Below, one piece after another: positions 12,201 to 21,866 of a stretch of DNA of 64,000 bases (position 1 is the first letter of the stretch; each line of letters starts with the position of its first letter). Origin of the DNA: Zopfochytrium polystomum (Eukaryota > Chytridiomycota > Chytridiomycetes > Chytridiales > Chytridiaceae); the NCBI GenBank assembly GCA_025765615.1, contig JAIVFJ010000026.1, positions 124,001-188,000 of the forward strand. Reading direction: 5' to 3'. Position numbers and translations under genes: made by a program. The notes under the pieces are model-generated. The model ran no database searches. It worked only from the letters and a program-made list of their open reading frames with translations, and was not told where the DNA came from.

Positions 12201-15200
12201 AGATATCTACTCGCTGACCTACCTCCCCGACTTTACCGAGGTCTCCTTGAAAAACTAGCACAAGCTGAAAGTACGGGAGTAGGGTCAGACATAAAAAACG
12301 ACCTTAAAGCTTGTCAGCCCACCAACGAGCACCTTTCGACCCACCATAACTGGACTCCACTCACACACTCAACAAGCATGATAGAGGCTATGAAGTTCAC
12401 CGATTATTCCTCAACATCCTACATTATTCCCAGAAATGACCCACGTATTCGCAAGCACCCGACCACAGAACATCCGATACTGAATTTTGGCATTGACTTC
12501 CACACACGACCGAAGGCTACAATCGTTGGCATCAAGGAGAACTCAGAACTCACTCCTGCCTTGCAAAAAAGGATCCACCATAACGGTGTTACGTTCGTCG
12601 CGGCTTCATGTGACGGAAAGATTATTGCTACAGCCGGAAGTCGCGGTGTTCTTCGACTCTTCGACTCATTCACCATGTCAGAGATCGGGACGTACACCTA
12701 TGTCGGAGGTGGATCCGGCCGGAACACCATCCAGCCCAGCGGGAATCCGGCGCTTTCCCCGTCAACAAACTGCACTCCCAACGTGCTCCCAGTGATGGAG
12801 ATCAGCTACTTAGCTTTCGAGCCCAGCAAAAGCAAAGCTGGCCACCTCATCCTGTCAACCGTAAGCGCAAACCCCAGCGAAAATCGCGTCTTAGTATGGG
12901 CCCTCGAATTAGAGCAAGTTATTTCGACCATAAGTGGGAAAAAGGCCGGTGCATCCATCCCAATGGTGTCCGTTGGCCTTCTGTGTGATCGAAACGGCAA
13001 AACCAGCTCCCTCGCGTTTGGATACTCTGTGGCAGGTGTCCTTGCCGTTTGGAGCGTAAAACGGCAGACTTTGCTAAAGAGCATTAAAGGAGATGCGTGT
13101 GACAGCACATCAAATCTGCCTGGGTTTGCGCGCGCCTCCGCTGACGGGCGCTTCATCGCTTTCGGCGGCTCTTCTTTGAAATTATTGGAGGTGGCGACCA
13201 TGTCGGTTGTTTGGGTTCTTCCCATCGCTCTGGAGTCAGACGGGCTGTATTCGCAGCACATGCTGTCGCAGATTTGCTTTGCCAAAGACGGGCTTACGGT
13301 GCACATATCCACCCTGCGAGAAGAGCGAGGCGAAACCGGAAATGGCGGGGAAGCTGGGCTCTCCGGTGCAGGCGGGTCGCGAAAAGTCCCTGCGGTCAGC
13401 CACTGCTTCAGTATCGACGCCTTCCAGCAGCAGACTTTGAGACACGTTGCGTCGGTGCCAGGACTGAGCACAGGTCTTGCTGTCGCATCAGACAATCGAA
13501 CGCTCCTTTTGTCGACGCTGGACGGAGCAGTCCACACTATGGACTCATTTTCGACGACTGGTGTGCGCACCCAAGAGGGAGGCGCCGGAATTTTGAACCT
13601 GTGCACCGTGGGTGACGATCAGTCCGAACTGGCTTTGGCCCTTGCATCCGGGCATGTCGTAGTCAAGGCAAGTCAAGGCGGTGCCCCCCTTAACAGCTCA
13701 GTGAATCCAGCCCAGCAGCCCGCGGCCATCACAGCATCGTGTATGAGTCCAGACGGCAACTTTTTGTGCTTGCTCGAAGCCCAATATTCGTCAAGCTCGT
13801 CGCTACCTTCGCTGTTCGCCCAGGCCTACGTGAAAACTCAAAGCCCAAGTTTCGCCAATCTAAACAGCATTTTAAGCAATGCTCGCCAAGAACGATCATC
13901 TTACAATGCCACGGCCCAATCTGCTGCCGAATCTCGCATTTCTCTTGCAAACTCCAAGTATTCCAGCCGCCACTCATCGGCGGGCTCTGTCCGCTCGCAA
14001 AAGCAAGGTCGAGCAAGCACCGCATCGCCTTCAACTGCAACGCCGCGGGATTCCTCAGTCACAAAGTCCATTCCATCTGACCTGACCTCCTCCTCCCAGC
14101 CTCCAAAAAGCCGGTCTTCACTCCAGGCTGGGTCTCAGTCAAGCACAACTGCCATTGCGGTCTACGAAACATCCAGCCGCAGGATCGTTGCATGCATCAC
14201 AGCCCCCGGCACGCACATTTTTGTGGACGTTGAACGCGGGACCCGCGGCGTCGCCGACGTTGGCGCACTGATAACAGGCACCACATCCGGCACCGTCCAT
14301 CTTTGGAACTGGAGCTCCTTCGGCGAGCTCGTCCGGACACCCTCCGGCTTCCCGCGGCTCATCTGGCCCGCAGACTCGTCCCGCACCGTCGCCGCCGCCA
14401 TGGAGATTGCCGTCCTCGACCGCGGATACTGGGCCGCCGGGTACGCACTCCACCCGACCCAGTCCTGGATCGCCGTCGCGGCGATGGAGGGCTCGCTCGG
14501 TGACACCGCGGCGAGCGTACCCTGCTGCTGGGTGTCGGTCTGGGACATTGACGCCGGCACTCCGCTGGTGCGCGTCGGCGACGTCGGGGTCGACCCCGCG
14601 CGGCTCTGCTTTGGTGGCGGCCCGCTGACCCCGCCCCGCGTCCCGGTGCACTGGGGCGCCGCCGCCGGCGCGGACCCTGGCTCTGCGGTGCTGGTTGTCG
14701 GTGCTGTCAAATTCGACTTAACCAGCGAGCACACAAAGAGCGGGACGACCATGACCGCGACGGTGAGAGAACGCGTTGAGCAGCTGATACAAGGCGTTGT
14801 GTTGGGCGGCGGTGGGATTGGTTCCGGCAGCTCAGCGAAATCGCGGAGTGTTACAGCCACGACGCAAGCTTGGGACGATGATGGAGTTGCCCCGATGGCT
14901 GTGGCTGCCGGCAGCGATATTTACATTGTCGTCGAGGACAGAAACGCACTTGGGGAGGCGTACCATCGGGACAGTTCCAATGGGAGCGACGGAGACGCGG
15001 GCAACACCCCGACGGACGGCATGCCAGTGATAACTCTGACTATCGATACTTTGTCACGTGCGGGATCCGCTGAAGCCACCTCGGATGGTCGCAAGGCACT
15101 CGGGCAGCCAGCGACGATTGACGCACCTTTTCAAGACGGTTCGCATGTTGAAATCCTGAGACACATACCTCACCAGCGAATTGTGGATGTTTTCGTTCTC

Positions 15201-15548
15201 ACAAGAGAAAATGAAGCACCATCAGTAGCAGAGAGGATAGCCCCATTTCACGTTGTAGTTGTGACGTCCCTCGGGACAGTCACTTTGTTTGAAGTTCACA
15301 CCAATTCGGTCGGTGCCAGTCCGTACAATACCAAGCCCTTGCTCTCATCCCCTTCCTCAGTCAAAATTTTGGCTGTGTGGCATGCCGGTGCAGCTATCGT
15401 TGGAGCAAGAATTCAACGCATCGCCGTTGACCCCGAAGCAGCTGAAAATCTGAAGGAGCATGGTGGAGAGCAGTGGAACTTGGTTCTGTGGGGTCGATCC
15501 AATTCATGTTGGATAGTGCGTACGAGCGTCAGTGCGTCATTTGATTGA
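8912..15548 (+). CDS. NACHT/WD-repeat protein (NWD1/TEP1-like architecture), possibly fused to the CFAP97 module
   Basis: A large STAND-like protein. Before the NTPase lies a segment resembling the DUF4062 domain of NWD proteins: IGDASVLAEEREFF, then LRTFFSERGLEMQLYDL after the intron. Exons after 9232 are 9279-9350, 9404-9445, 9493-9716, 9763-10051, 10104-11573, 11623-12018 and 12081-15548; all phases agree. The NTPase P-loop is FLVLGAPSMCKTALLG, where Cys replaces the Gly before Lys; the presumed Walker B strand IIILIAHGERL lacks the usual acidic pair, so nucleotide hydrolysis is doubtful. The last exon (about 1,155 residues) holds beta-propeller type repeats (for example VAASCDGKIIATAGSRGVLR) interrupted by a Ser-rich insert near 13900-14110. 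The full open path from 7591 gives about 2,489 residues. If it is a separate gene, the in-frame ATG at 8912 is one possible start. Its function is unknown; a ciliary link is inferred only from the fusion. Confidence 0.75.
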
Positions 15549-16049
15549 CCTTAATTTATTCGGATATTGGCTTCGACCCACACTTTTCTTATTTTCTCTT
15601 GCTGGCCTTGTCCTCTCACTTTCCTTTGGCAAATCACAAACCTCCTAAACTTCAAGGCTGGTTGGGGAGTCTTTTCGCAGCGTCTGCTCGATTCGCAGCA
15701 ATCTTCGACGCCCATCTCCGTTCATCAATTCCCAACTTTAGGATGCGTGGTTGCGAGAAAACGTCTCCTCGTCACCATATTAGACGGTTCAGCTGCTTTC
15801 ATGTTCTTTCGGGTGTCCTACGATACTTAGACAGAATTAAAAGAAACTACGCTTTCAAAGTTTGGACCAGCAATGTAGAGCAATGTGTCGTATTTGGGCC
15901 GCACTTCCCGGCGCTGACCCTTGCTGCACGACATCACACAGCTGACGCTTCCGCTGAAACCTCCATCATACACAAGACTTTAAAAAACCCTAAAAAACCC
16001 TAATAGTTTCATCCGTCCAACAACCTCGCCACGACCAGCTCAAAGGAGC
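15549..16049. other. Intergenic between convergent genes
   Basis: Five hundred bases separate the stop of the NACHT/WD gene from the stop of eS27. No coding frame is supported. It includes two near-identical blocks of A-rich DNA plus CCCTAA at 15981-16003, too few to be called telomeric. Confidence 0.4.
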
Positions 16050-16592
16050 TTAGTTGGCCTTCTTCCGGAAAGAGCAGCCCTCTGCATCACAATAATTGTT
16101 GGGGCGAGCGGTTAGTTTGTTCCAATCGAATCGCCGATTTGTTTACCGGTCAGGCGGGCCTTTCCACCGGTTGGCTGGGAGAGGACGGTTGCGCAGCTGC
16201 CGCAGAGGACGACGGTCTGAGCGTGGCTGAAGACGGTCGTGATGTTGAAGCAGCCTGGGATCAAGTGGAAGTTGATAGTTGAAGAAAGAGGAACAGGGGG
16301 CGATCTAGATTAATGTCCATCCAGATCGATCGACGCCCCCCAATCTGCAGAGAAAAACAGACCTGGGCACTTCACATCCATGAAGAAAGAGTTGGGGCTC
16401 TGCACAAGCCTCTTGAGCTTGTGGGCGCGCTTCTCGCTCGCCTCAAGCGGGTTCAGGAGATCGACGGCAAGCTGTGAAAGGGAAGAGAGCGATTTCGAGC
16501 AATCGAGCGATTGGGGTCAGATCTGACGGAACGGACACTGCTGGGTCGATCGAGCGATTCAGATCTCCCAAACTGAAAACACTTACGGGCAT
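16050..16592 (-). CDS. RPS27: 40S ribosomal protein eS27
   Basis: Component of the small ribosomal subunit with a C4 zinc ribbon. Four exons (16592-16587, 16471-16363, 16254-16147, 16081-16050) encode 84 residues, the same length as the human protein. Exon 1 is only the six bases ATGCCC followed by GTAAGT. The protein reads [10 protein letters not shown] at the start, [18 protein letters not shown], then [13 protein letters not shown] and [16 protein letters not shown] at the end. The zinc-binding cysteines CPGC and CGSC are intact. High conservation makes the splice model very secure. A (GGGAT)n tract lies 70-100 nt upstream of the start codon. Confidence 0.97.
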
Positions 16593-16663
16593 GACTATAG
16601 TAATCGGGAAGAGGAAACAATGCGTTAGAACGATGCTGATCAAGGGAGTCGGTGTGGAATGCG

Positions 16664-16692
16664 GTGGGATGGGATGGGATGGGATGGGATGG
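16664..16692. repeat. GGGAT pentanucleotide tandem repeat
   Basis: About six tandem copies of the 5-mer TGGGA on the plus strand (CCCAT-type on the minus strand), located 72-100 nt upstream of the eS27 start codon and so in its presumed promoter or leader. Seen directly; any regulatory role is a guess. Confidence 0.85.
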
Positions 16693-17700
16693 AGGGAGTG
16701 GGTGGATGGGACTGTTCTCCACCTGGATTTGCAAAACGAGAATTCTTTTACAAGCTGACAAGACCGACTCATTCCAAAAGCTGCTGTGGTTGAGGTCAAG
16801 CACGAAACTGCTGTGCCGCACTTTCAATTCCCAAAGCAGTAGCAGCAAGATAAACACCAGGTACGGGATTAGCAGAGTTGTGCGCTCAAGGTTGAATTGT
16901 AATTGTTCAAATGGAAAGTATGCAGCTTCGGTGCTACAACATTTTTCATCGTTTTGATTGATCGAGGGAATGCGAATTCTCCACGGATACTTAACAACCT
17001 TGTGAACATAAATCAGGAATCTCCAGCTCCTCATTTGAGGCCACACGAAGGTTGATGATGCCAAAAGTGGATTTGTAAAATGGTGTTCTTTCGCACACGG
17101 TTCACTGCTGAAATATGTCCAGTTTAAGTCTACCTGCAACGGCGGGCTTCCCATTGCTGCCAATACACTTTCCCAGATGTTTCGTAGCTGTGCGAAAGGG
17201 GTCGTTCCGGAACTGCGTGGGACTTGACCGTGAAAGCTTGGCTCTCCATGGCGAGGAACCGCACGAAAGTCATAATCGATTCGTACCCGATACTTTTCTT
17301 CTGCTGCTGCAATTTCGGGAAACCGTTCCAGCGTGCAGGTGACATTTTCAATGTCAATAATTTAATCTGTTCCGCTTCCGATCTGGAAGTTCAATTATTT
17401 CATTTGTTTGTTGCTTCAACGACATGTGTAGAATTCTTTTTTTTTTTTTTTGTTGAACTTCGAAGGCCGACGATGGCGCTGAGAAGGGAACAAAATTATT
17501 TCGTGTTCCAAGTCGAGCGAGCAAGAAAAAAACACTCGACCCTTTTCTGCGCGAGAGAAGAGCTCTCAGCGCAGCTGCACAAATCCTTTCAGAGAGTGCT
17601 CGCTCCAGGACAACCATTTTGTCGTGACAGCCCAACAAAGGGCTTTTATAATGAGTCTTTTACAGTCAACACCGGTAACCCAAGCGGACCAGAAAGTATT
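16693..17700. other. Intergenic, possible uncharacterised minus-strand frame
   Basis: One kilobase with no recognised gene. On the minus strand an open frame from about 17163 down to 16700 contains a strongly hydrophobic run (TTLLIPYLVFILLLLLWELK), and another open stretch precedes it at 17357-17160. Together they could be exons of an unknown membrane protein, but splice sites and similarity are not convincing. A poly-T run lies at about 17438-17451. Confidence 0.3.
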
Positions 17701-18516
17701 TTAAACCGCGTTCGCGTCGACGTAGTTTTTTGTCAACGTCAGCCCCTTCTTTTTCCATGCTGTGAGCCCTCCTTCCAAGAACGAAACATCCTTGTATCCC
17801 ATACGCGTCAGCGCATCAGCCGCAATTGTTGATCGCGTTCCATTTACGCAGTACAGTATTATCTTCTCATTTTGGTTGGGAACACGCGCTTCCTGGCGAG
17901 CAGCGGGGGGGTCAAAGTCAGCCTCCAAGTGAAAAAGTAAGAAAAGGAGACATAACTCACTATTTCCTTCTCCAAATTCCCTCGCCCAGTGTAAATTGCT
18001 GAAGGGATGCGCTCCTCGTTCCACTCATAGGGCTCCCTGCATAAACACGCGTCAACCATGACAATTTGAACACCAAAAATGAAATATGCGGAACAGAGTA
18101 CTCTACTCCAAGTGGCTTTCTCACCTAACGTCGAAAACGTGGAGCACGGGCGAAGGAATGTCAGGTCCACGGTACTTGTAGATTTCTGCGATCTCGTCGG
18201 CTGTGATATGCTTCACCCCGCTCGATCTGAGTCGGTCCACATACTCAATGAAGAGGCTCGCCGACGGAGTTGTCTGCCGAGAAAATGATTTTGAGATGGC
18301 GATGTCGAAAGAGGCGGAAAATACGCCAGGGCCGATCGCCACGTTCCTTTTCTTCTCTCTGATTGGCCTTGCGTGGGATCGGCCCGATGGCGCTTAGAAA
18401 GCTGATTTGGAGTGAAAAGGTACCTTGGAAAAGAGGCGGGAAGACGGAGCATTGGTCGATCGCACAAGGCCAGCGAAGCGCGGAGCGCCCAAGACAGTGC
18501 GGCGGAAGATGGACAT
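17701..18516 (-). CDS. Rhodanese-domain protein, probably mitochondrial sulfurtransferase
   Basis: A single-domain rhodanese. Four exons (18516-18424, 18273-18125, 18036-17961, 17892-17701) join to 169 residues. The first exon encodes MSIFRRTVLGAPRFAG and a further Arg/Ser-rich, acid-free stretch, a typical mitochondrial presequence of about 31 residues. The catalytic loop is CVNGTRS, with the sulfur-accepting Cys and the loop Arg in place, within IILYCVNGTRSTIAA. The upstream elements HVFDVREPYEWNEERI and AIYTGRGNLE match the D-R-x-P-x-E motif of rhodaneses, and FLEGGLTAWKKKGL is the usual C-terminal motif. It likely transfers sulfur from thiosulfate or a persulfide donor; the true substrate is unknown. 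Its start codon lies 109 bp from that of the divergent thioesterase gene. Confidence 0.88.
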
Positions 18517-18625
18517 GGCAACTTTTTGACTTCCCTCAAACGGCTCGGTTCAACCCTGCGCGTTGTTCAGTCAACCATTCTCACTCCTCTTCCCACTTTT
18601 ACTAGCATTTCACTATTTGCACAAA
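18517..18625. promoter_or_regulatory. Short bidirectional promoter region
   Basis: Only 109 bases separate the divergent start codons of the rhodanese (-) and thioesterase (+) genes, so both promoters must overlap here or lie in the neighbouring first exons. No clear TATA box is visible. Confidence 0.5.
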
Positions 18626-19486
18626 ATGGCTGCCCGAATGCCGACCCAAGGTTTTGAAAACGAGATCGTTGTATTTGATACAGCCGATCCCGCAAGCGAT
18701 CCACCCCAGCTTTCCGTCATCTTTCTGCACGGCAGAGGTGGAAATGCGCACGAGTTCTCTGGTGACCTGTTCGGTCCCATTCTGCCAAGTACTGGGCTCG
18801 GCTTGCGCGAATCAATGCCAACGGTTCGCTGGGTCTTCCCAAGCGCCAAACCGCGCTGGTCCTCGGCATTCCAAGAGACAATGAACGAATGGTTCGATCT
18901 TCCCTCTCTAGCTGACGTTCATGCGGATCCGGAGAGGCAAGCTGAGGGGCTGATCGACGCAGTCAACTTCCTTAAGCGGCTGGTTGAGAGTGAGGTAACG
19001 CTTCAGAGCGGACGATGGGAGCGGGTCATCATTGGAGGCGTGAGTCAGGGAATGGCAACGGCGGTAGCCGCCTGGATCAAAGAAGGATGGTCGATCCGCC
19101 TGGGTGGGTTCATCGGGTTCAGCGGTTGGGTTCCGGAAGTTGAGCTGGGGAGTGCAGGGCTGTGTCCCCAAAAAGGTGACGGCGAGGGGAGACAACATGC
19201 TGACGAGAAGCGCGTGCCACCCCTGCTGCTTGTCGGCCACGGCGTGGACGACGCCTGGGTCGACGTTCAGTTTGGACGTGAGGCGTTCGCGCGGCTGGAC
19301 GGATTGCGGATTGAGGGCTGGGGATCGTCTTCTCTTTCGCGTTGTCATCCGCAAGAGGCTCCCCGGTGGCGCGAGTACTCTGGCGCGGATCAGGAAGGCC
19401 ACTGGCTCAAGGAGCCAGAAGCGTTGGAGGACATCAAGGCCGTGCTGGGCGCCGCGCTCTCCTCGCTCTCCTCGCACTCGATATGA
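18626..19486 (+). CDS. Acyl-protein thioesterase / carboxylesterase-like alpha/beta hydrolase
   Basis: A single-exon gene of 286 residues of the LYPLA/APT1 carboxylesterase family, whose members remove palmitate from proteins or hydrolyse lysophospholipids in the cytosol. VIFLHGRGGNAHEF is the oxyanion-hole strand, GGVSQGMA carries the nucleophile Ser, GHGVDDAWV carries the acid Asp and QEGHWL the His, so the triad is complete. FPSAKPRW and EWFDL are also family motifs. The segment between nucleophile and Asp is longer than in human APT1, with a Gly/acidic insert near residues 190-205. The start is the first ATG in a good context (ACAAAATGG). The frame is open to 18563 but has no ATG there. 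Substrate is inferred only from family. Confidence 0.87.
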   Translation: MAARMPTQGFENEIVVFDTADPASDPPQLSVIFLHGRGGNAHEFSGDLFGPILPSTGLGLRESMPTVRWVFPSAKPRWSSAFQETMNEWFDLPSLADVHADPERQAEGLIDAVNFLKRLVESEVTLQSGRWERVIIGGVSQGMATAVAAWIKEGWSIRLGGFIGFSGWVPEVELGSAGLCPQKGDGEGRQHADEKRVPPLLLVGHGVDDAWVDVQFGREAFARLDGLRIEGWGSSSLSRCHPQEAPRWREYSGADQEGHWLKEPEALEDIKAVLGAALSSLSSHSI

Positions 19487-19765
19487 CCCCACCCACGAAC
19501 AACAAGAGAGCGCCTACCTATCTACAGAGTTGGAATCATTGCTGGTCGGTGTCGATGCTGGCAGACTCAGCAATCTTGCGATCGCGACTGCTGATTGGCC
19601 GCGCAAGATCAAATCAACAGCCAATCGTTGCGCTTGCTTTGGTGATTTTGCTCCACGGGCTTTCTCTTTTCTTTTGTTATGCATCAAAGACCAAAAAAGA
19701 AAGAGAAAAATTAGAAAAGAGGGCCGCAAATAATAAACAATCAAACCCCGAGCGACTCCCACAAC

Positions 19766-21626
19766 ATGATCGTGCAGAAGTATGGCGGTACGTCAGTCGG
19801 CACTGCCGAGCGCATGCTCAGCGTCGCGGAGATCGTGAGGTACGTGCGTGTGGATACAGGGCTAGGTTGCTGCTTCAGAGCGGCGGAGCGGTGTGCTAAC
19901 AGCCGCACGCAGATCGTCTTCAAAGGCGGACCGCGTTGTCGTCGTACTGTCAGCTATGAGCAGCTACATTAAAAAGGAGGGGACCACAAGCATGTAGGCA
20001 TTGTCCCTGCAAGATGCACAGGCTGCCCTCGCTTACAGTTTGTTTCAGGCTCCTCGACGCGGCCGAAGATATTTTACTGCCCAACTCCACCCTCTATCTG
20101 GACATTGTCGATAAAATCGAGGCCAATCATATGAAGGCGGCAAGAGAGGCCATCTCTAACGAAACGATCAGACAAGAGCTCGAAAAATTCATCGCCTCCG
20201 ACTGTCAAAGACTTAGGTCCTTCATGTCGGCTGCTGAAGTAGGTGCACTGGACTACACGGTTCTTTGGCCCTTGCGAGGTTGTCTAAAAAAATTGGTGCC
20301 TGATCCCCAGATTATCGACGAAATTTCGCCTCGGTCAAGAGACGTGATCATCAGTTTTGGGGAGAAGCTGTCTGCGCGCATCTTCTCGTCGGTTCTTCTG
20401 GATAAGGTGGGTTTCCGCTTGATCTGCACTGCCGGTATACGCCAGAGTCTAAAGCTGGTTTCGCAACGAAGGGAATCAAATCAGAGTTTGTAAATCTGGA
20501 CCGACTCGTGCAGAAGCAGTTCGACGTGAAGAGCCTGGACCAGAGCTTCTACACGTATCTTTCTGAGAGACTGGCCGAGACGATCAATGCGCTGGACTAT
20601 GACTGTGTGCCAGTGGTGACGGGCTACCTTGGGCCGGTCCCGGGATCTATCTTATCCACCATTGGTCGCGGCTACACAGATCTTACTGCTGCGCTCATTG
20701 CTGTGGGCTGCAAAGCAGCAGAGCTACAGATCTGGAAAGAAGTCGATGGTGAGCGGAATTCGAATCCATTGGCCTTGTAGCCATTTTCATTGACCAAATT
20801 TCTGTAGGAATCTTCACCGCTGACCCAAGAAAAGTCCCCTCGGCGAAACTCCTTCCATACATTTCACCGGAAGAGGCCGCTGAGCTGACATACTACGGAT
20901 CGGAAGTCATTCACCCCTTCACCATGGAACAAGTCATCCGCGCCAAAATCCCCATCCGCATCAAAAACACGTTTAAGCCCGAGGGCAACGGTACCCTCAT
21001 TTTGCCAAATGCCAAAGCAGCAAAAGCTGTGAACGGCGTCCACGCGAACGGCGTCCACACCAACGGCGATGCCTCTGCGAAAGGTGCGAGCGTCGCGAAC
21101 GGCGTAGGCCACCGAGCTGCGACGGCTGTAACCATCAAAGACAGTGTCATTGTCGTCAACGTGCACTCCAATCGCAAATCAGTCTCCCACGGCTTTCTCG
21201 CAAAAATCTTCTCTATCCTTGATCGCTTTGGCATTATCGTCGACCTCATCTCGACCAGCGAAGTCCATGTGTCCATGGCGATAAGTCCGAACATTTCCGA
21301 AGCGAAACTTACGGGGGCCTTGAAAGAACTGGAAACATACGGAACGGTGATTGCTGCTCTCTTTTGTTCTTCTTCGTTCACGGTGCTGACTCATATTCGG
21401 TGATCAGGTTGACTACCAGTCGGAAATGGCCATCGTTTCACTCGTCGGGAGAGAAATGAGAAATTCCGTTGGTATCGCCTCTCGCATGTTTGGCGTTCTT
21501 GCTGAGAACAATGTTAATATTGAGATGATTTCTCAAGGCGCATCCGAGATCAATATCTCGTGCGTTATCGAGGCTAGTATGGCTGTGACAGCTTTGCGCG
21601 CTATTCATGATGCTTGTGTACTTTGA
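19766..21626 (+). CDS. HOM3: Aspartokinase (fungal HOM3 type)
   Basis: Catalyses ATP-dependent phosphorylation of L-aspartate, the first step to threonine, methionine and homoserine. Six exons (19766-19839, 19913-19993, 20049-20406, 20448-20748, 20808-21346, 21408-21626) give 523 residues, close to the 527 of yeast Hom3. The N terminus has the kinase motif VQKYGGTSVG; later motifs are SRSRDVIISFGEKLSARIFS-like (RDVIISFGEKLSAR), GRGYTDLTAALIAVG and IFTADPRKV. Two ACT-type regulatory segments follow, starting at VIVVNVHSNRKS and SEMAIVSLVGREM, as expected for feedback inhibition by threonine. Between kinase and ACT region sits an unusual Ala/Asn/Gly/His-rich insert of about 38 residues with the repeat NGVHANGVHTNG. 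The intron 20407-20447 is only 41 nt. Confidence 0.95.
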
Positions 21627-21866
21627 CAGTGCAGGATTGATTGATTTTGATTGAAATAAGACAACGGTGTGTTTATTATCATCCCCCCCCTTGGCGCCCA
21701 ATTGGAAAGACATCCAAAATGATGTAAACGTTGGCGTAGACCAGATGAAAGAAGTACCAAACAGTGCAGGCTGGAGCTTGCAGCGACTATACCGCAAAAC
21801 TCACCCCAACATGCGGCGGCGGGCGAAGCTCCAAGATTTTTGCGCTTTTTTAAGGAACGGTGCGTC

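Noticed and set aside
14139..14860. Minus-strand open frames inside the NACHT/WD gene
   Set aside because: Shadows produced by the GC-rich codons of the last exon.
15981..16003. Telomere-like CCCTAA units
   Set aside because: Only two A-rich blocks with CCCTAA, not a tandem telomeric array.
16453..17163. 236-codon minus-strand frame upstream of eS27
   Set aside because: It runs through the eS27 leader and first intron in another frame; the hydrophobic segment alone is not enough to call a gene.
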